Shown here: piece by piece, positions 42,657-52,088 of the stretch
How the letters are laid out: each line of letters begins with the position of its first letter
Position numbering within the stretch: position 1 is the first letter of the stretch
Assembly: GCA_018365455.1 (NCBI GenBank)
Contig: JAGZJZ010000021.1
Span: 1 to 64,000, forward strand
Direction: 5' to 3'
Length of the DNA stretch: 64,000 bases
Source: Clostridiales bacterium
GTDB lineage: Bacteria > Bacillota > Clostridia > Lachnospirales > Lachnospiraceae
Translations under genes and position numbers: made by a program
The notes under the pieces: model-generated
Databases searched by the model: none
What the model saw: only the letters and a program-made list of their open reading frames with translations
Told to the model about the DNA's origin: nothing

Positions 42657-44120
42657 ATGAAATTGGCACAGTTATTAGAACGAGTGGAATATCAGTGTAC
42701 CCAGGGAGATATTCAGACAGAAGTCACACAGGTCGTGAACGACTCCAGAAAAGTAACGGAAGGTTCTCTGTTTATCTGTATTAAGGGAGCCGTTAGTGAC
42801 GGACATAAATATGCAGCAGAAGTTGTTGAAAAAGGAGCAAAGGTACTGGTGGCAGAAGATCCGGTTACAGTTCCGGGCGATGTTACAGTGATTCAGGTTG
42901 CGGATACGCGCTATGCCATGGCACTTATTGCTGCGGCATACTATGGACATCCGGCAGAAGAATTAAAGGTAATAGGTATTACCGGAACAAAGGGGAAGAC
43001 CACTACCACATATATGGTAAAATCCATTCTGGAGTCAGCGGGTCATAAAGTCGGGCTCATCGGAACGATAGAAGCCATTATCGGAGATGAAGTGATCCCG
43101 GCGGCAAATACAACACCGGAATCTACGCTGGTACAGGAGTATTTCAGGCGTATGGCAGATGCAGGATGTGACTGTGTTGTAATGGAAGTCTCTTCCCAGG
43201 GGCTGATGCTTCACAGAACGGCTGGATTTACCTTCGAGACAGGGATCTTTACAAATATAGAACCGGATCATATCGGTCCTGCGGAGCATGAGAGCTTCGA
43301 GGACTATTTAAAATGTAAGGCGATGCTTTTTAAACAGTGTAAACTTGGCATCTTTAATGCAGATGACGAACATCTGGACCAGATTCTGGAGGGGCATACC
43401 TGTGAAGTGGAGACCTATGGTTTTTCCGAAAAAGCGGATCTTCGGGCAACCGATACGAAGCTGGTATCCAAACCGGGATATCTGGGGATATCCTATCATG
43501 TGAACGGGCTTATGGATTTCGATGTGGAAATCGATATTCCCGGAAAATTCAGCGTATACAATTCCCTGACAGCCATAGCAATCTGCAGGCATTTTGGTGT
43601 GAAAGAAGCGGATATCGTCTCAGCTCTTGGCAAAGCAAAAGTAAAAGGCAGGATTGAAATGATAAAGGTATCGGATGCGTTTACCTTAATGATTGACTAT
43701 GCCCATAATGCCATGAGTCTGGAGAGCCTGCTTAGCACACTGAAAGAGTACCAACCAAAAAGGCTGGTGTGCGTCTTTGGATGCGGCGGAAACCGGGCAA
43801 AGGCCAGAAGATATGAAATGGGTGAGGTATCCGGCAGACTGGCTGATTTTACCATTATTACTTCGGATAATCCCAGGTTCGAAAAACCAGAAGATATTTT
43901 GGCAGACATTGAGACCGGCATTTCAAAGACAAAAGGTGAATTTATCAAGATAACAGATCGAAAAGAAGCAATTGCCTTTGCCATTCATCATGGCATGCCG
44001 GGTGATGTAATTGTTCTGGCGGGCAAGGGACATGAAGATTATCAGGAAATCGAAGGAAAGAAATATCCCATGGATGAACGCGTCCTGATTCAGGAAATAT
44101 TGGATGAAGACAGAAAATAA
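42657..44120 (+). CDS. murE: UDP-N-acetylmuramoyl-tripeptide synthetase MurE (meso-DAP type)
   Basis: Cytoplasmic Mur ligase of 487 residues that adds the third amino acid to UDP-MurNAc-L-Ala-D-Glu. N-terminal UDP-binding domain (VVNDSRKVTEGSLFICIKG), ATP loop GITGTKGKTTTTYMV, and C-terminal domain with the specificity motif DNPR (TSDNPRFEKPEDI), which marks diaminopimelate rather than lysine ligases. A GGAGG site selects the ATG at 42657 over 42642. It lies next to priA and far from the mraZ-led division cluster at the right end of the window. Confidence 0.92.
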   Translation: MKLAQLLERVEYQCTQGDIQTEVTQVVNDSRKVTEGSLFICIKGAVSDGHKYAAEVVEKGAKVLVAEDPVTVPGDVTVIQVADTRYAMALIAAAYYGHPAEELKVIGITGTKGKTTTTYMVKSILESAGHKVGLIGTIEAIIGDEVIPAANTTPESTLVQEYFRRMADAGCDCVVMEVSSQGLMLHRTAGFTFETGIFTNIEPDHIGPAEHESFEDYLKCKAMLFKQCKLGIFNADDEHLDQILEGHTCEVETYGFSEKADLRATDTKLVSKPGYLGISYHVNGLMDFDVEIDIPGKFSVYNSLTAIAICRHFGVKEADIVSALGKAKVKGRIEMIKVSDAFTLMIDYAHNAMSLESLLSTLKEYQPKRLVCVFGCGGNRAKARRYEMGEVSGRLADFTIITSDNPRFEKPEDILADIETGISKTKGEFIKITDRKEAIAFAIHHGMPGDVIVLAGKGHEDYQEIEGKKYPMDERVLIQEILDEDRK

Positions 44121-44150
44121 CAGATACAAAGCGCAGTATTAGGAGAACCC

Positions 44151-46373
44151 ATGCAAAAGTTATACGCAAATATTATTGTGGACATTACACAGGAGAAACT
44201 GGACCGTACCTTTCAATATGAGATTCCGGCAAATATGCAGGAAACCCTTCAGCTTGGAATGGTCGTAAAAGTTCCCTTTGGCAGGGGAAACAGATTTATA
44301 AAAGGGTATGTGGTTTCTATCAGCCAGAAATGTGAATATGATCCGTCAAAAATGAAGGAAATCTGTGAAATCGTCACAGACGGCAGTGACAGCGAATCCA
44401 GGCTGATTGCTCTGGCGGCATGGATCCGTGAAAATTATGGTGCGACAATGATACAGGCGCTTAAAACGGTAATCCCAATCAAGCAAAAAGTCAAACCAAA
44501 AGAAAAGAAGCAGATCTGCCTGGTCATGAAACGGACGGAAGCACAAGAAAAGCTGGAATTTTATAAAAAGAAGCATCAGAAGGCCAGGGAGCGCCTGCTG
44601 GCAGCACTTTTGGAGGAAGAGGAACTTCCCTATGAACTGGTGACTTCCAAGCTGAATATTACCGGGGCTACCATTAAGTCACTGACGGAACAGCAGATCA
44701 TAGAGGTAAAAACCACGAAGGTCTACCGCAATCCCATTAAACTGGGCATGAAAGAAGATTATCTGCTGCGGCTGAATCAGGAGCAGGCATATATTGCGGA
44801 ACAGATCATTTCCGGGTGGGAGGATAAAGATAAGCGTACTTATCTGATCCACGGGATCACCGGAAGCGGCAAGACGGAAGTATATATGGAGCTGATCGCC
44901 CATGCAGTTAAAATGGGACAGCAGGCGATTGTGCTGATTCCCGAAATCGCCCTGACCTATCAGACGGTGATGCGCTTTTATAAAAGGTTTGGAGACCGGA
45001 TTTCAATTATGAATTCCAGACTCTCTCCGGGGGAGCGCTATGATCAGTTTGAACGGGCAAAACATGGGGATATCGATGTCATGATTGGTCCCAGATCCGC
45101 ATTGTTCACTCCGTTTCCCAATCTGGGCATCATCATTATTGATGAAGAGCATGAACCCACATATAAGAGCGAAAGCGTTCCCCGCTATCATGCCAGAGAG
45201 GTTGCCATTCACCGCGGCGTCCTGGAAGGTGCCAAGGTGGTACTGGGCTCGGCAACTCCATCAGTGGATGCTTACTATAAGGCGAAGACAGGGGAATACA
45301 CCTTGTTCACCATGCAGAACAGAGCAAAGACCAGTGAGCTTCCAAACGTATATGTGGAAGATATGCGCAAAGAGATTCAGACAGGAAACCGTTCAGTCAT
45401 CAGCAGCCGTCTGAGAGACTTGATGCAGGACCGGCTTGATAAGAGGCAGCAGGTTATGTTATTCTTAAACAGAAGAGGGTATGCGGGATTTATATCCTGC
45501 CGTATGTGCGGCCATGTTATCCAGTGCCCCCATTGTGATGTTTCACTGTCGGTTCACAATAATGGAAAATTAGTCTGCCATTATTGCGGGTATGAAGAGC
45601 CCCAGCCAAAGAAATGCCCGAACTGCGGTTCGGAGTTTATCAGAGGTTTCCGGGTGGGAACCCAGCAGGTGGAAGAGTTTGTACAGAAAGAATTTCCCCA
45701 GGCAAAAATTTTAAGAATGGATATGGATACCACGAAAGAAAAGGATGGGCATGAAAAAATACTGTCCGCTTTTTCCAATCAGGAGGCAGATATCTTAATC
45801 GGAACCCAGATGATCGTGAAGGGGCATGATTTTCCTAATGTGACCCTGGTTGGTATCTTAGCCGCAGACCTGTCACTCCACGCCAGCGATTACCGGGCTG
45901 GGGAACGTACTTTCCAATTGCTGACCCAGGCTGCAGGCAGGGCGGGCAGAGGCGAAGAAAAAGGGGAAGTCATCATCCAGACTTACGATCCGGAACATTA
46001 CTGCATTATCACAGCGGCAAATCAGGATTACGAAAGCTTTTATGAACAGGAAATAGCCTACCGGAGTCTGGCGGGATATCCGCCTGCGTCAAACATGATG
46101 GCAATTCACGGAGCATGTCAGGAACTTGTGCACTTAAGCCTGGCAATGGATTATCTGCAGAAGTTTATTGTGCGGATAGCCGGGAATACCGGCGTGCGTA
46201 TCATCGGACCGGCGGATGAGCCGGTTGCCAAGGTAAATGATATCTATCACAAAGTCATTTATCTAAAGGAAGAAAGACACGATTTACTGACTATGATTAA
46301 AGATAAAGTGGAACAATATATAGAAGCGAACCAGGGATATGAAAGTGTAAATATACAATTCGATCTGAATTAA
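44151..46373 (+). CDS. priA: Primosomal protein N' (PriA helicase)
   Basis: Replication-restart helicase of 740 residues. An N-terminal DNA-binding part is followed by the helicase core with Walker A GITGSGKTEVY and DEEH box (IIDEEHEPTYKSE). Paired zinc motifs follow (CRMCGHVIQCPHC, then CHYCGY and CPNCGSE), then helicase motifs with TQAAGRAGRG. Length is normal. The gene follows murE by 30 bases and precedes def-fmt, an order common in Clostridia. Confidence 0.93.
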   Translation: MQKLYANIIVDITQEKLDRTFQYEIPANMQETLQLGMVVKVPFGRGNRFIKGYVVSISQKCEYDPSKMKEICEIVTDGSDSESRLIALAAWIRENYGATMIQALKTVIPIKQKVKPKEKKQICLVMKRTEAQEKLEFYKKKHQKARERLLAALLEEEELPYELVTSKLNITGATIKSLTEQQIIEVKTTKVYRNPIKLGMKEDYLLRLNQEQAYIAEQIISGWEDKDKRTYLIHGITGSGKTEVYMELIAHAVKMGQQAIVLIPEIALTYQTVMRFYKRFGDRISIMNSRLSPGERYDQFERAKHGDIDVMIGPRSALFTPFPNLGIIIIDEEHEPTYKSESVPRYHAREVAIHRGVLEGAKVVLGSATPSVDAYYKAKTGEYTLFTMQNRAKTSELPNVYVEDMRKEIQTGNRSVISSRLRDLMQDRLDKRQQVMLFLNRRGYAGFISCRMCGHVIQCPHCDVSLSVHNNGKLVCHYCGYEEPQPKKCPNCGSEFIRGFRVGTQQVEEFVQKEFPQAKILRMDMDTTKEKDGHEKILSAFSNQEADILIGTQMIVKGHDFPNVTLVGILAADLSLHASDYRAGERTFQLLTQAAGRAGRGEEKGEVIIQTYDPEHYCIITAANQDYESFYEQEIAYRSLAGYPPASNMMAIHGACQELVHLSLAMDYLQKFIVRIAGNTGVRIIGPADEPVAKVNDIYHKVIYLKEERHDLLTMIKDKVEQYIEANQGYESVNIQFDLN

Positions 46374-46422
46374 ATACATTTGTAACCTGATCATATAAAC
46401 AAAAGAGTTGGAGGAAAGTAAA

Positions 46423-46899
46423 ATGGCACTCAGAAAGATAAGAATTATGGGAGATCCGGTTTTAACTAAAAAATGTAAACCAGTCAAAGAGATGACCCCC
46501 AGAATCCAGGAACTTATCGAAGACATGTTTGAAACCATGTACATGGAAATGGGAGTAGGGCTTGCGGCACCACAGGTAGGAATCCTGAAAAGAATTGTAG
46601 TAATCGACACCGATGGAACCCCAAGGGTATTCATTAATCCGGAGATTTTGGAAGTGGCGGATGAGCAGACCGGAAACGAAGGCTGTTTAAGCCTGCCAGG
46701 CAAGACGGGCATTGTAACAAGGCCCAATTATGTAAAAGTGAAGGCTTTGGATGAAAATATGGAGGAGTTTACTCTGGAAGCTACGGAACTGCTTGCCAGG
46801 GCTGTCTGCCATGAGTGTGACCATCTGGATGGGGTTATGTTCACCAACCATGTGGAAGGGGAACTGATGGATGTGGACAGTTTAGAGGATGAAGAGTAG
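46423..46899 (+). CDS. def: Peptide deformylase
   Basis: Metalloenzyme of 158 residues that removes the formyl group from nascent protein N-termini. All three motifs are present: GVGLAAPQVG, EGCLSLPG and the metal-binding HECDHLDG. The ATG at 46423 follows GGAGG; an in-frame ATG at 46408 would add five residues overlapping that site. It sits before fmt, its functional counterpart. Confidence 0.95.
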   Translation: MALRKIRIMGDPVLTKKCKPVKEMTPRIQELIEDMFETMYMEMGVGLAAPQVGILKRIVVIDTDGTPRVFINPEILEVADEQTGNEGCLSLPGKTGIVTRPNYVKVKALDENMEEFTLEATELLARAVCHECDHLDGVMFTNHVEGELMDVDSLEDEE

Positions 46900-47006
46900 A
46901 AAATAAAGGCAGAAGAAGGAAGACATTACAATAAAAGCCAGTGAATCAATATTTCGGATAAAGCTGTAATGATAAAGATAAGAGCCGTTAGAAAAGAGGT
47001 AAATGG

Positions 47007-47939
47007 ATGAAGGTTGTATTTATGGGTACCCCCGATTTTGCGGTGGGTACATTGAAGAAGCTGATAGAATCCCGTCATGAGGTCTTGGCAGTGGTAACCC
47101 AGCCGGACAAGCCGAAGGGCAGAGGAAAAGCAATGCAGTTTCCTCCGGTAAAAGAAGTGGCAGTGGAAGCCGGGATTACGGTGTACCAGCCAAAAAGAGT
47201 CAGAGAACCGGAATTTCTGGAAACATTAAAAGAGCTTTCACCGGACGTGGTGGTAGTGGTGGCTTTTGGACAGATTATACCCCAGGCAGTTCTGGATGTT
47301 CCCAAACTGGGATGCCTGAATGTTCATGGATCTTTGCTGCCGAAATACCGTGGTGCAGCGCCGATACAGTGGGCTGTCATTGATGGCGAGAGTGAATCCG
47401 GAGTTACGATTATGCGTATGGATGCAGGTCTGGATACCGGTGATATGATCACCACCAGGGTGGTGAAACTAGAGGAAAAAGAAACGGGAGGCAGCCTGTT
47501 CGACAAGCTTAGCCAGGCAGGAGCGGATCTGTTAACAGAAACCCTGGATAAACTGGAAGCCGGAGAGGTATCCTATGAAAAACAGCCGGCAGAAAGCTCC
47601 ACCGATTATGCCAGAATGCTGAAAAAAGAAGACGGGCAGATTGACTGGAATAAAAGTGCGGCAGAACTGGAACGCCTGATTCGGGGATTGAATCCCTGGC
47701 CCAGTGCATATACCCATTTAGATGGAAAGACATTGAAGATCTGGATGGCTGATGTCAAAGATGTAAATTCCGGTTCAGAACCGGGAACTGTTGTGGAAGT
47801 TACCAAAAACACAGTAAAAGTACAGACCGGGGACGGCGTGTTAAGCCTTTTGGAAGTGCAGTTGGAAGGCAAGAAAAAAATGCCTGTGGATGCATTCCTG
47901 CGGGGATGCCAGTTAGATGTCCAAAGCCAATTATCTTAA
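47007..47939 (+). CDS. fmt: Methionyl-tRNA formyltransferase
   Basis: Formylates initiator Met-tRNA using 10-formyl-tetrahydrofolate. 310 residues: FMGTPDFAVGTL start, the folate-binding/catalytic block NVHGSLLPKYRGAAPIQW (about 105-122) with the catalytic Asp in MDAGLDTGDM, and a C-terminal OB-fold domain. AAAGAGG precedes the ATG. Paired with def upstream. Confidence 0.95.
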   Translation: MKVVFMGTPDFAVGTLKKLIESRHEVLAVVTQPDKPKGRGKAMQFPPVKEVAVEAGITVYQPKRVREPEFLETLKELSPDVVVVVAFGQIIPQAVLDVPKLGCLNVHGSLLPKYRGAAPIQWAVIDGESESGVTIMRMDAGLDTGDMITTRVVKLEEKETGGSLFDKLSQAGADLLTETLDKLEAGEVSYEKQPAESSTDYARMLKKEDGQIDWNKSAAELERLIRGLNPWPSAYTHLDGKTLKIWMADVKDVNSGSEPGTVVEVTKNTVKVQTGDGVLSLLEVQLEGKKKMPVDAFLRGCQLDVQSQLS

Positions 47940-48024
47940 AAAAGTTTAAGAATTTATGAAATTACTGTGAAGTTGCTGGTTTTTTGCAAAAAATAGGTTA
48001 GAATAGTCTCACTTGACTAAGTGC

Positions 48025-48141
48025 ATATCGTAAGCCTGCTTGCGATATCACTCAAATAATTAGTTTGAATGCAATTTTCAAACAGGCTCCGGTACGCTGT
48101 CCGGCCGGAAACTATAGTAACAGTGCTGGCACTATAGTTCC
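48025..48141 (+). other. Structured leader before the metallopeptidase-led operon
   Basis: Three successive hairpins lie in the 245-base gap after fmt. They are 48025-48034 with 48039-48048 (10 bp), GTTTGAA 48063-48069 with 48077-48083 (7 bp), and 48107-48118 with 48131-48141 (11 bp with one bulge), the last followed by CTTTTCGG. They end about 45 bases before the first start codon. No known riboswitch class is recognised. The middle part (CAAACAGGCTC) resembles the interspersed repeat at 10730. Confidence 0.5.
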
Positions 48142-48185
48142 TTTTCGGATAGGGTACTGAATGACGATAGAAGGGAATGAATATC

Positions 48186-48929
48186 ATGTTACTTAGCTAC
48201 AGCAGTTCAAATGGATTTTATGGATTAGGTTTTGGCGGTCTGGGTATGCTTTATGATCCGACTATGATACTGGTGCTGATTGGATTGGTGATCTCATTAG
48301 CTGCTTCAGCCAGGGTAAAGAGTACTTTTGCAAAATACAACAAGATACGCAGTATGTCGGGACTCACCGGCGCCCAGGCAGCAGAACGGATACTTCATGG
48401 TGCCGGTATCTATGATGTAGGGATTCAGCGCGTACAGGGAAATCTTACGGATCATTATGATCCCCGAACGAAAACGCTGAACTTATCAGACAGTACGTAT
48501 ATGTCAACTTCCGTGGCAGCCATCGGCGTTGCTGCACATGAATGCGGTCATGCTATCCAGCATCAGGAGAAGTATAAGCCGCTTGTTTTAAGAAGTACGC
48601 TGGTACCGGCTGCAAATCTGGGTTCTACGCTGTTCTGGCCCATTTTCCTTGCAGGGCTTATTTTTTCCATGGGACCGCTTATGACAGCGGGAATCGTTTT
48701 ATTTACACTGGCGGTAATCTTTCAGCTGGTAACACTTCCGGTAGAATTTAATGCATCTTCAAGGGCGGTTAAAATTCTTGAAACTTCCCACATTTGCGGG
48801 GACCAGGAGGTATCCGCTGTAAAAAAGGTACTTTCAGCAGCAGCACTTACCTACGTTGCGAGTCTGGCATCATCTATTTTGCAGCTCCTTCGTTTGATCA
48901 TACTATCAGGAGGAAGGAATCGTGACTAA
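48186..48929 (+). CDS. Membrane zinc metallopeptidase (YugP-like)
   Basis: Membrane protein of about 247 residues with one N-terminal helix, a soluble segment carrying the zinc motif HECGH (VAAHECGHAIQHQ, about residue 120), two closely spaced helices, and a C-terminal helix. It belongs to the neutral zinc metallopeptidase family conserved next to rsmB in Firmicutes; the substrate is unknown. Of two in-frame ATGs, 48177 and 48186, the second is better spaced from AGAAGGG. It overlaps rsmB by eight bases. Confidence 0.85.
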   Translation: MLLSYSSSNGFYGLGFGGLGMLYDPTMILVLIGLVISLAASARVKSTFAKYNKIRSMSGLTGAQAAERILHGAGIYDVGIQRVQGNLTDHYDPRTKTLNLSDSTYMSTSVAAIGVAAHECGHAIQHQEKYKPLVLRSTLVPAANLGSTLFWPIFLAGLIFSMGPLMTAGIVLFTLAVIFQLVTLPVEFNASSRAVKILETSHICGDQEVSAVKKVLSAAALTYVASLASSILQLLRLIILSGGRNRD

Positions 48930-50277
48930 AACGGTAAACTTAAGAGAAATTGTACTGGGTATTTTAATGGAGGTTACGGAGGAAGAAGAGTACAGTCATG
49001 TAGTCATCCGTAATGTACTGGAGAAATACCAGTATTTAGAAAAACGGGACAGGGCATTTATTACGAGGCTTGCGGAGGGCACCATAGAGTATATGCTTCA
49101 GATGGATTATATACTGGAGCAGTTCTCTACGGTAAAGGTAGCAAATATGAAGCCTTTAATCCGCAATCTTCTGAGAATGTCTGTGTATCAGATTAAATAT
49201 ATGGACAGCATTCCGGATTCAGCAGTCTGCAATGAAGCTGTAAAAATAGCTCAAAAGCGAGGATTTTACAGTTTAAAAGGGTTTGTAAACGGAGTGCTTC
49301 GCAGTATAGCAAGAGGAATTGACAAAGTGGAGTACCCGGATCCGGCCAAGGATCCACTCCACTATTTATCAGTAAGGTATTCCATGCCGGAGTGGATTTT
49401 GAAAAAATGGCTGGGTCAATATGATTTAAAAACAGTGGAAACCGTCTGTATGAATTTTGAAAAGGAACAAAAGACCAGCATTCGCTGCAACCTGAATAAG
49501 GCAACGAAGGAAGAAGTAAAGGCAAGCCTGGAAGCACAGAATATTACGGCAGAAGACGTATCCTATCTGGATTATGCACTGGAAATCTCTGATTATAATT
49601 ATATGCAGGCGATCAATGCTTTCAAGGAGGGATTGTTCCAGGTACAGGACGTAAGTTCCATGCTGGTGGCGGAAATCGCAGCTCCTAAGTTCGGGGACTA
49701 TTGCATCGATGTCTGCGGAGCGCCGGGGGGAAAAAGTCTGCATCTGGCGGACAAGCTAAACGGCAGCGGTCATGTGGAAGCAAGGGATATTACCGATTAT
49801 AAAGTAGACATGATGTTGGAAAATATTGAACGGGTAGGACTGATTAATATGTTAGCCGTGCGTCAGGATGCAACTGCATTTGACGGTGCTTCGGTGGAAA
49901 AGGCAGATATACTGCTGGCTGATCTTCCATGCTCCGGTCTGGGCGTAATCGGTAAAAAAACAGATATTAAATACAAAATGACAGAGACAAAGCAGCAGGA
50001 GCTGGTGAAGCTGCAGCGGAAGATACTGGATACGGTTTACCCCTATGTGAAAGTAGGCGGAACCCTGATTTACAGTACCTGCACCATAGGAGCAGATGAG
50101 AATCAGTTTAATGTAAAATGGTTTCTGGATAATTATCCTTTCCAGCTGGAGAGTATTGATCCCTATATCTGTGAAGAATTGAGAAGTAAGACCACAAAAG
50201 CAGGTTATCTGCAGTTGTTGCCGGGAATTCACAAGACAGATGGATTCTTTATGGCAAGATTTAAGAGGATAGGTTAG
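48922..50277 (+). CDS. rsmB: 16S rRNA (cytosine-967-C5)-methyltransferase
   Basis: SAM-dependent RNA methyltransferase of 451 residues: N-terminal NusB-like helical domain (about 1-140), then a Rossmann methyltransferase with the SAM motif DVCGAPGGKS and the two catalytic cysteines in LPCSGLGV and STCTIG. It starts with GTG at 48922 behind AGGAGGAAGG, inside the end of the metallopeptidase gene, and is followed four bases later by rlmN, so rRNA-modifying genes are co-expressed. Confidence 0.92.
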   Translation: MTKTVNLREIVLGILMEVTEEEEYSHVVIRNVLEKYQYLEKRDRAFITRLAEGTIEYMLQMDYILEQFSTVKVANMKPLIRNLLRMSVYQIKYMDSIPDSAVCNEAVKIAQKRGFYSLKGFVNGVLRSIARGIDKVEYPDPAKDPLHYLSVRYSMPEWILKKWLGQYDLKTVETVCMNFEKEQKTSIRCNLNKATKEEVKASLEAQNITAEDVSYLDYALEISDYNYMQAINAFKEGLFQVQDVSSMLVAEIAAPKFGDYCIDVCGAPGGKSLHLADKLNGSGHVEARDITDYKVDMMLENIERVGLINMLAVRQDATAFDGASVEKADILLADLPCSGLGVIGKKTDIKYKMTETKQQELVKLQRKILDTVYPYVKVGGTLIYSTCTIGADENQFNVKWFLDNYPFQLESIDPYICEELRSKTTKAGYLQLLPGIHKTDGFFMARFKRIG

Positions 50278-50281
50278 TAAA

Positions 50282-51319
50282 ATGGAAAAAGTAGATTTAA
50301 AGACGCTTGATTTTCAGGAGATGAAAGCGGAGATGGCAAAGATAGGAGAAAAGCCGTTTCGGGCGGGGCAGATATACCAGTGGATACATGAAAAACTGGC
50401 TGATTCTCCCCTGGAGATGACGAATTTATCCAAAAATCTCAGGGATACACTGGCTGAACATTATGATTGTACATGTCTTTCGGTAGTGGAAGTGCTCACT
50501 TCTCAGATAGACGGAACACAAAAATACTTATTTAAACTGGCAGATCAAAATGTAATTGAAAGTGTACTCATGCGATACAAACACGGAAATTCCGTGTGTA
50601 TTTCTTCCCAGGTGGGATGTAAGATGGGATGCCGTTTCTGCGCTTCGACGATTGGAGGATGGACCCGGAATCTCACGGCAGCAGAGATGCTGGACCAGAT
50701 ATACCGGATCCAGAAGCTGTCTGGGGAGCGGGTTAGCAACGTTGTTGTAATGGGAACGGGAGAACCTCTTGACAATTATGACAATATATTAAAATTTTTC
50801 CAAATGCTTACAGACGAACACGGGCTGAATATCAGCCAGCGGAACATTACCGTTTCCACATGCGGTATCGTTCCCAAAATGAAACAGCTGGCAGACGAGC
50901 AGCTGCAGATAACGCTGGCTCTGTCACTACACGCATCCAACCAGGCAAAGCGGCGTGAATTAATGCCAATAGCCAATAAGTACAGCCTGGAGGAAGTGAT
51001 TGATGCATGTCAGTATTACTTTGAGAAGACGGGGCGTAGGATAACCTTTGAATACAGTCTGGTGGGCAGTGTGAACGACAAAAAGGAAGATGCAGACGAA
51101 CTTGCTGCACTGATTAAGCCGTTAAACTGCCACGTAAACCTGATCCCGGTGAATCCGATTAAGGAACGGGATTACGTTCAGTCCCAGAAAAAAGTTATCG
51201 ACAATTTCAAAAATAAACTTGAAAAATGTGGAATTAATGTTACTATTAGAAGAGAAATGGGCAGAGATATCAATGGTGCCTGTGGACAGTTACGCAAAAG
51301 TTATATGGAAAAATCTTAA
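50282..51319 (+). CDS. rlmN: Dual-specificity RNA methyltransferase RlmN
   Basis: Radical-SAM enzyme of 345 residues that methylates C2 of A2503 in 23S rRNA and A37 in tRNAs. The cluster motif is C-x3-C-x2-C in GCKMGCRFCAST (about residue 115-125). GTGEPLDNYDN and the SLHASN blocks are present, and a C-terminal cysteine in NGACGQLR is the methyl-carrying residue of the family. It is RlmN rather than the resistance paralogue Cfr, judging from length and synteny. Confidence 0.93.
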   Translation: MEKVDLKTLDFQEMKAEMAKIGEKPFRAGQIYQWIHEKLADSPLEMTNLSKNLRDTLAEHYDCTCLSVVEVLTSQIDGTQKYLFKLADQNVIESVLMRYKHGNSVCISSQVGCKMGCRFCASTIGGWTRNLTAAEMLDQIYRIQKLSGERVSNVVVMGTGEPLDNYDNILKFFQMLTDEHGLNISQRNITVSTCGIVPKMKQLADEQLQITLALSLHASNQAKRRELMPIANKYSLEEVIDACQYYFEKTGRRITFEYSLVGSVNDKKEDADELAALIKPLNCHVNLIPVNPIKERDYVQSQKKVIDNFKNKLEKCGINVTIRREMGRDINGACGQLRKSYMEKS

Positions 51320-51350
51320 GTGTCATAAATGGTAAAGGAGAGGAAGAAAC

Positions 51351-52088
51351 ATGAAATCATATTGCGTTACGGATGTAGGGCAAAAAAGAGCAACAAACCA
51401 GGATTTCGTTTATGCTTCTGGTGGGCTTGTGGGGAATCTTCCAAATCTTTTTGTAGTTGCAGATGGTATGGGCGGACATAACGCAGGTGATGAGGCTTCC
51501 AGCTATACGGTGGAAGTATTGCTTGAGGATATCCGTAAAAACCAGGATACAAATCCGATAAAAATTATACGTTCAGCAATCGAAACTGCAAATATTAAAG
51601 TTATGGAAAAATCAAGTTCATCCGAGGCATTAGCGGGTATGGGGACCACCCTGGTGGTAGCGACAGTCATCGGACAATATCTGTATGTGGCAAATGTAGG
51701 GGACAGCAGGCTGTATCTGATCAGTGATAAAATTTTACAGATTACAAAGGATCACTCTCTGGTAGAAGAGATGGTCAGGATTGGTGAGATCAACCGGGAA
51801 CAGGCAAGAAATCATCCGGATAAAAATATTATTACAAGAGCAATTGGGGCCAGAAAGAAGGTTGTAATAGACTTCTTTGATATGAGGCTTCAGAGGGGAG
51901 ACATCATTTTGATGTGTTCAGATGGGTTAAGCAACATGATAGAGGACGCAGAAATAGAGAAAATTGTAAAAAGCGGTCCCAATCTCCAGTGGATTGGAAA
52001 CGAACTGATTGCAAGGGCGAATCAAAATGGTGGTAAAGATAATATTGCGGTTGTTTTGATAGAACCGTTGACAGGTGAGGTGGAATAA
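51351..52088 (+). CDS. prpC: PP2C-type protein phosphatase (PrpC/Stp)
   Basis: Manganese-dependent Ser/Thr phosphatase of 245 residues that reverses the adjacent kinase. Metal-binding motifs are VADGMGGHNAGDEAS, VGDSRLYLI, MCSDGLSNM and GGKDNIAVV. AAAGGAGAGG precedes the ATG. Its stop overlaps the kinase start by one base (TAATG), so the phosphatase and kinase are translationally coupled, as usual in Firmicutes. Confidence 0.93.
   Translation: MKSYCVTDVGQKRATNQDFVYASGGLVGNLPNLFVVADGMGGHNAGDEASSYTVEVLLEDIRKNQDTNPIKIIRSAIETANIKVMEKSSSSEALAGMGTTLVVATVIGQYLYVANVGDSRLYLISDKILQITKDHSLVEEMVRIGEINREQARNHPDKNIITRAIGARKKVVIDFFDMRLQRGDIILMCSDGLSNMIEDAEIEKIVKSGPNLQWIGNELIARANQNGGKDNIAVVLIEPLTGEVE

Noticed and set aside
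50282..51319. Cfr-type antibiotic resistance methyltransferase
   Set aside because: Length, motifs and location between rsmB and prpC fit housekeeping RlmN.
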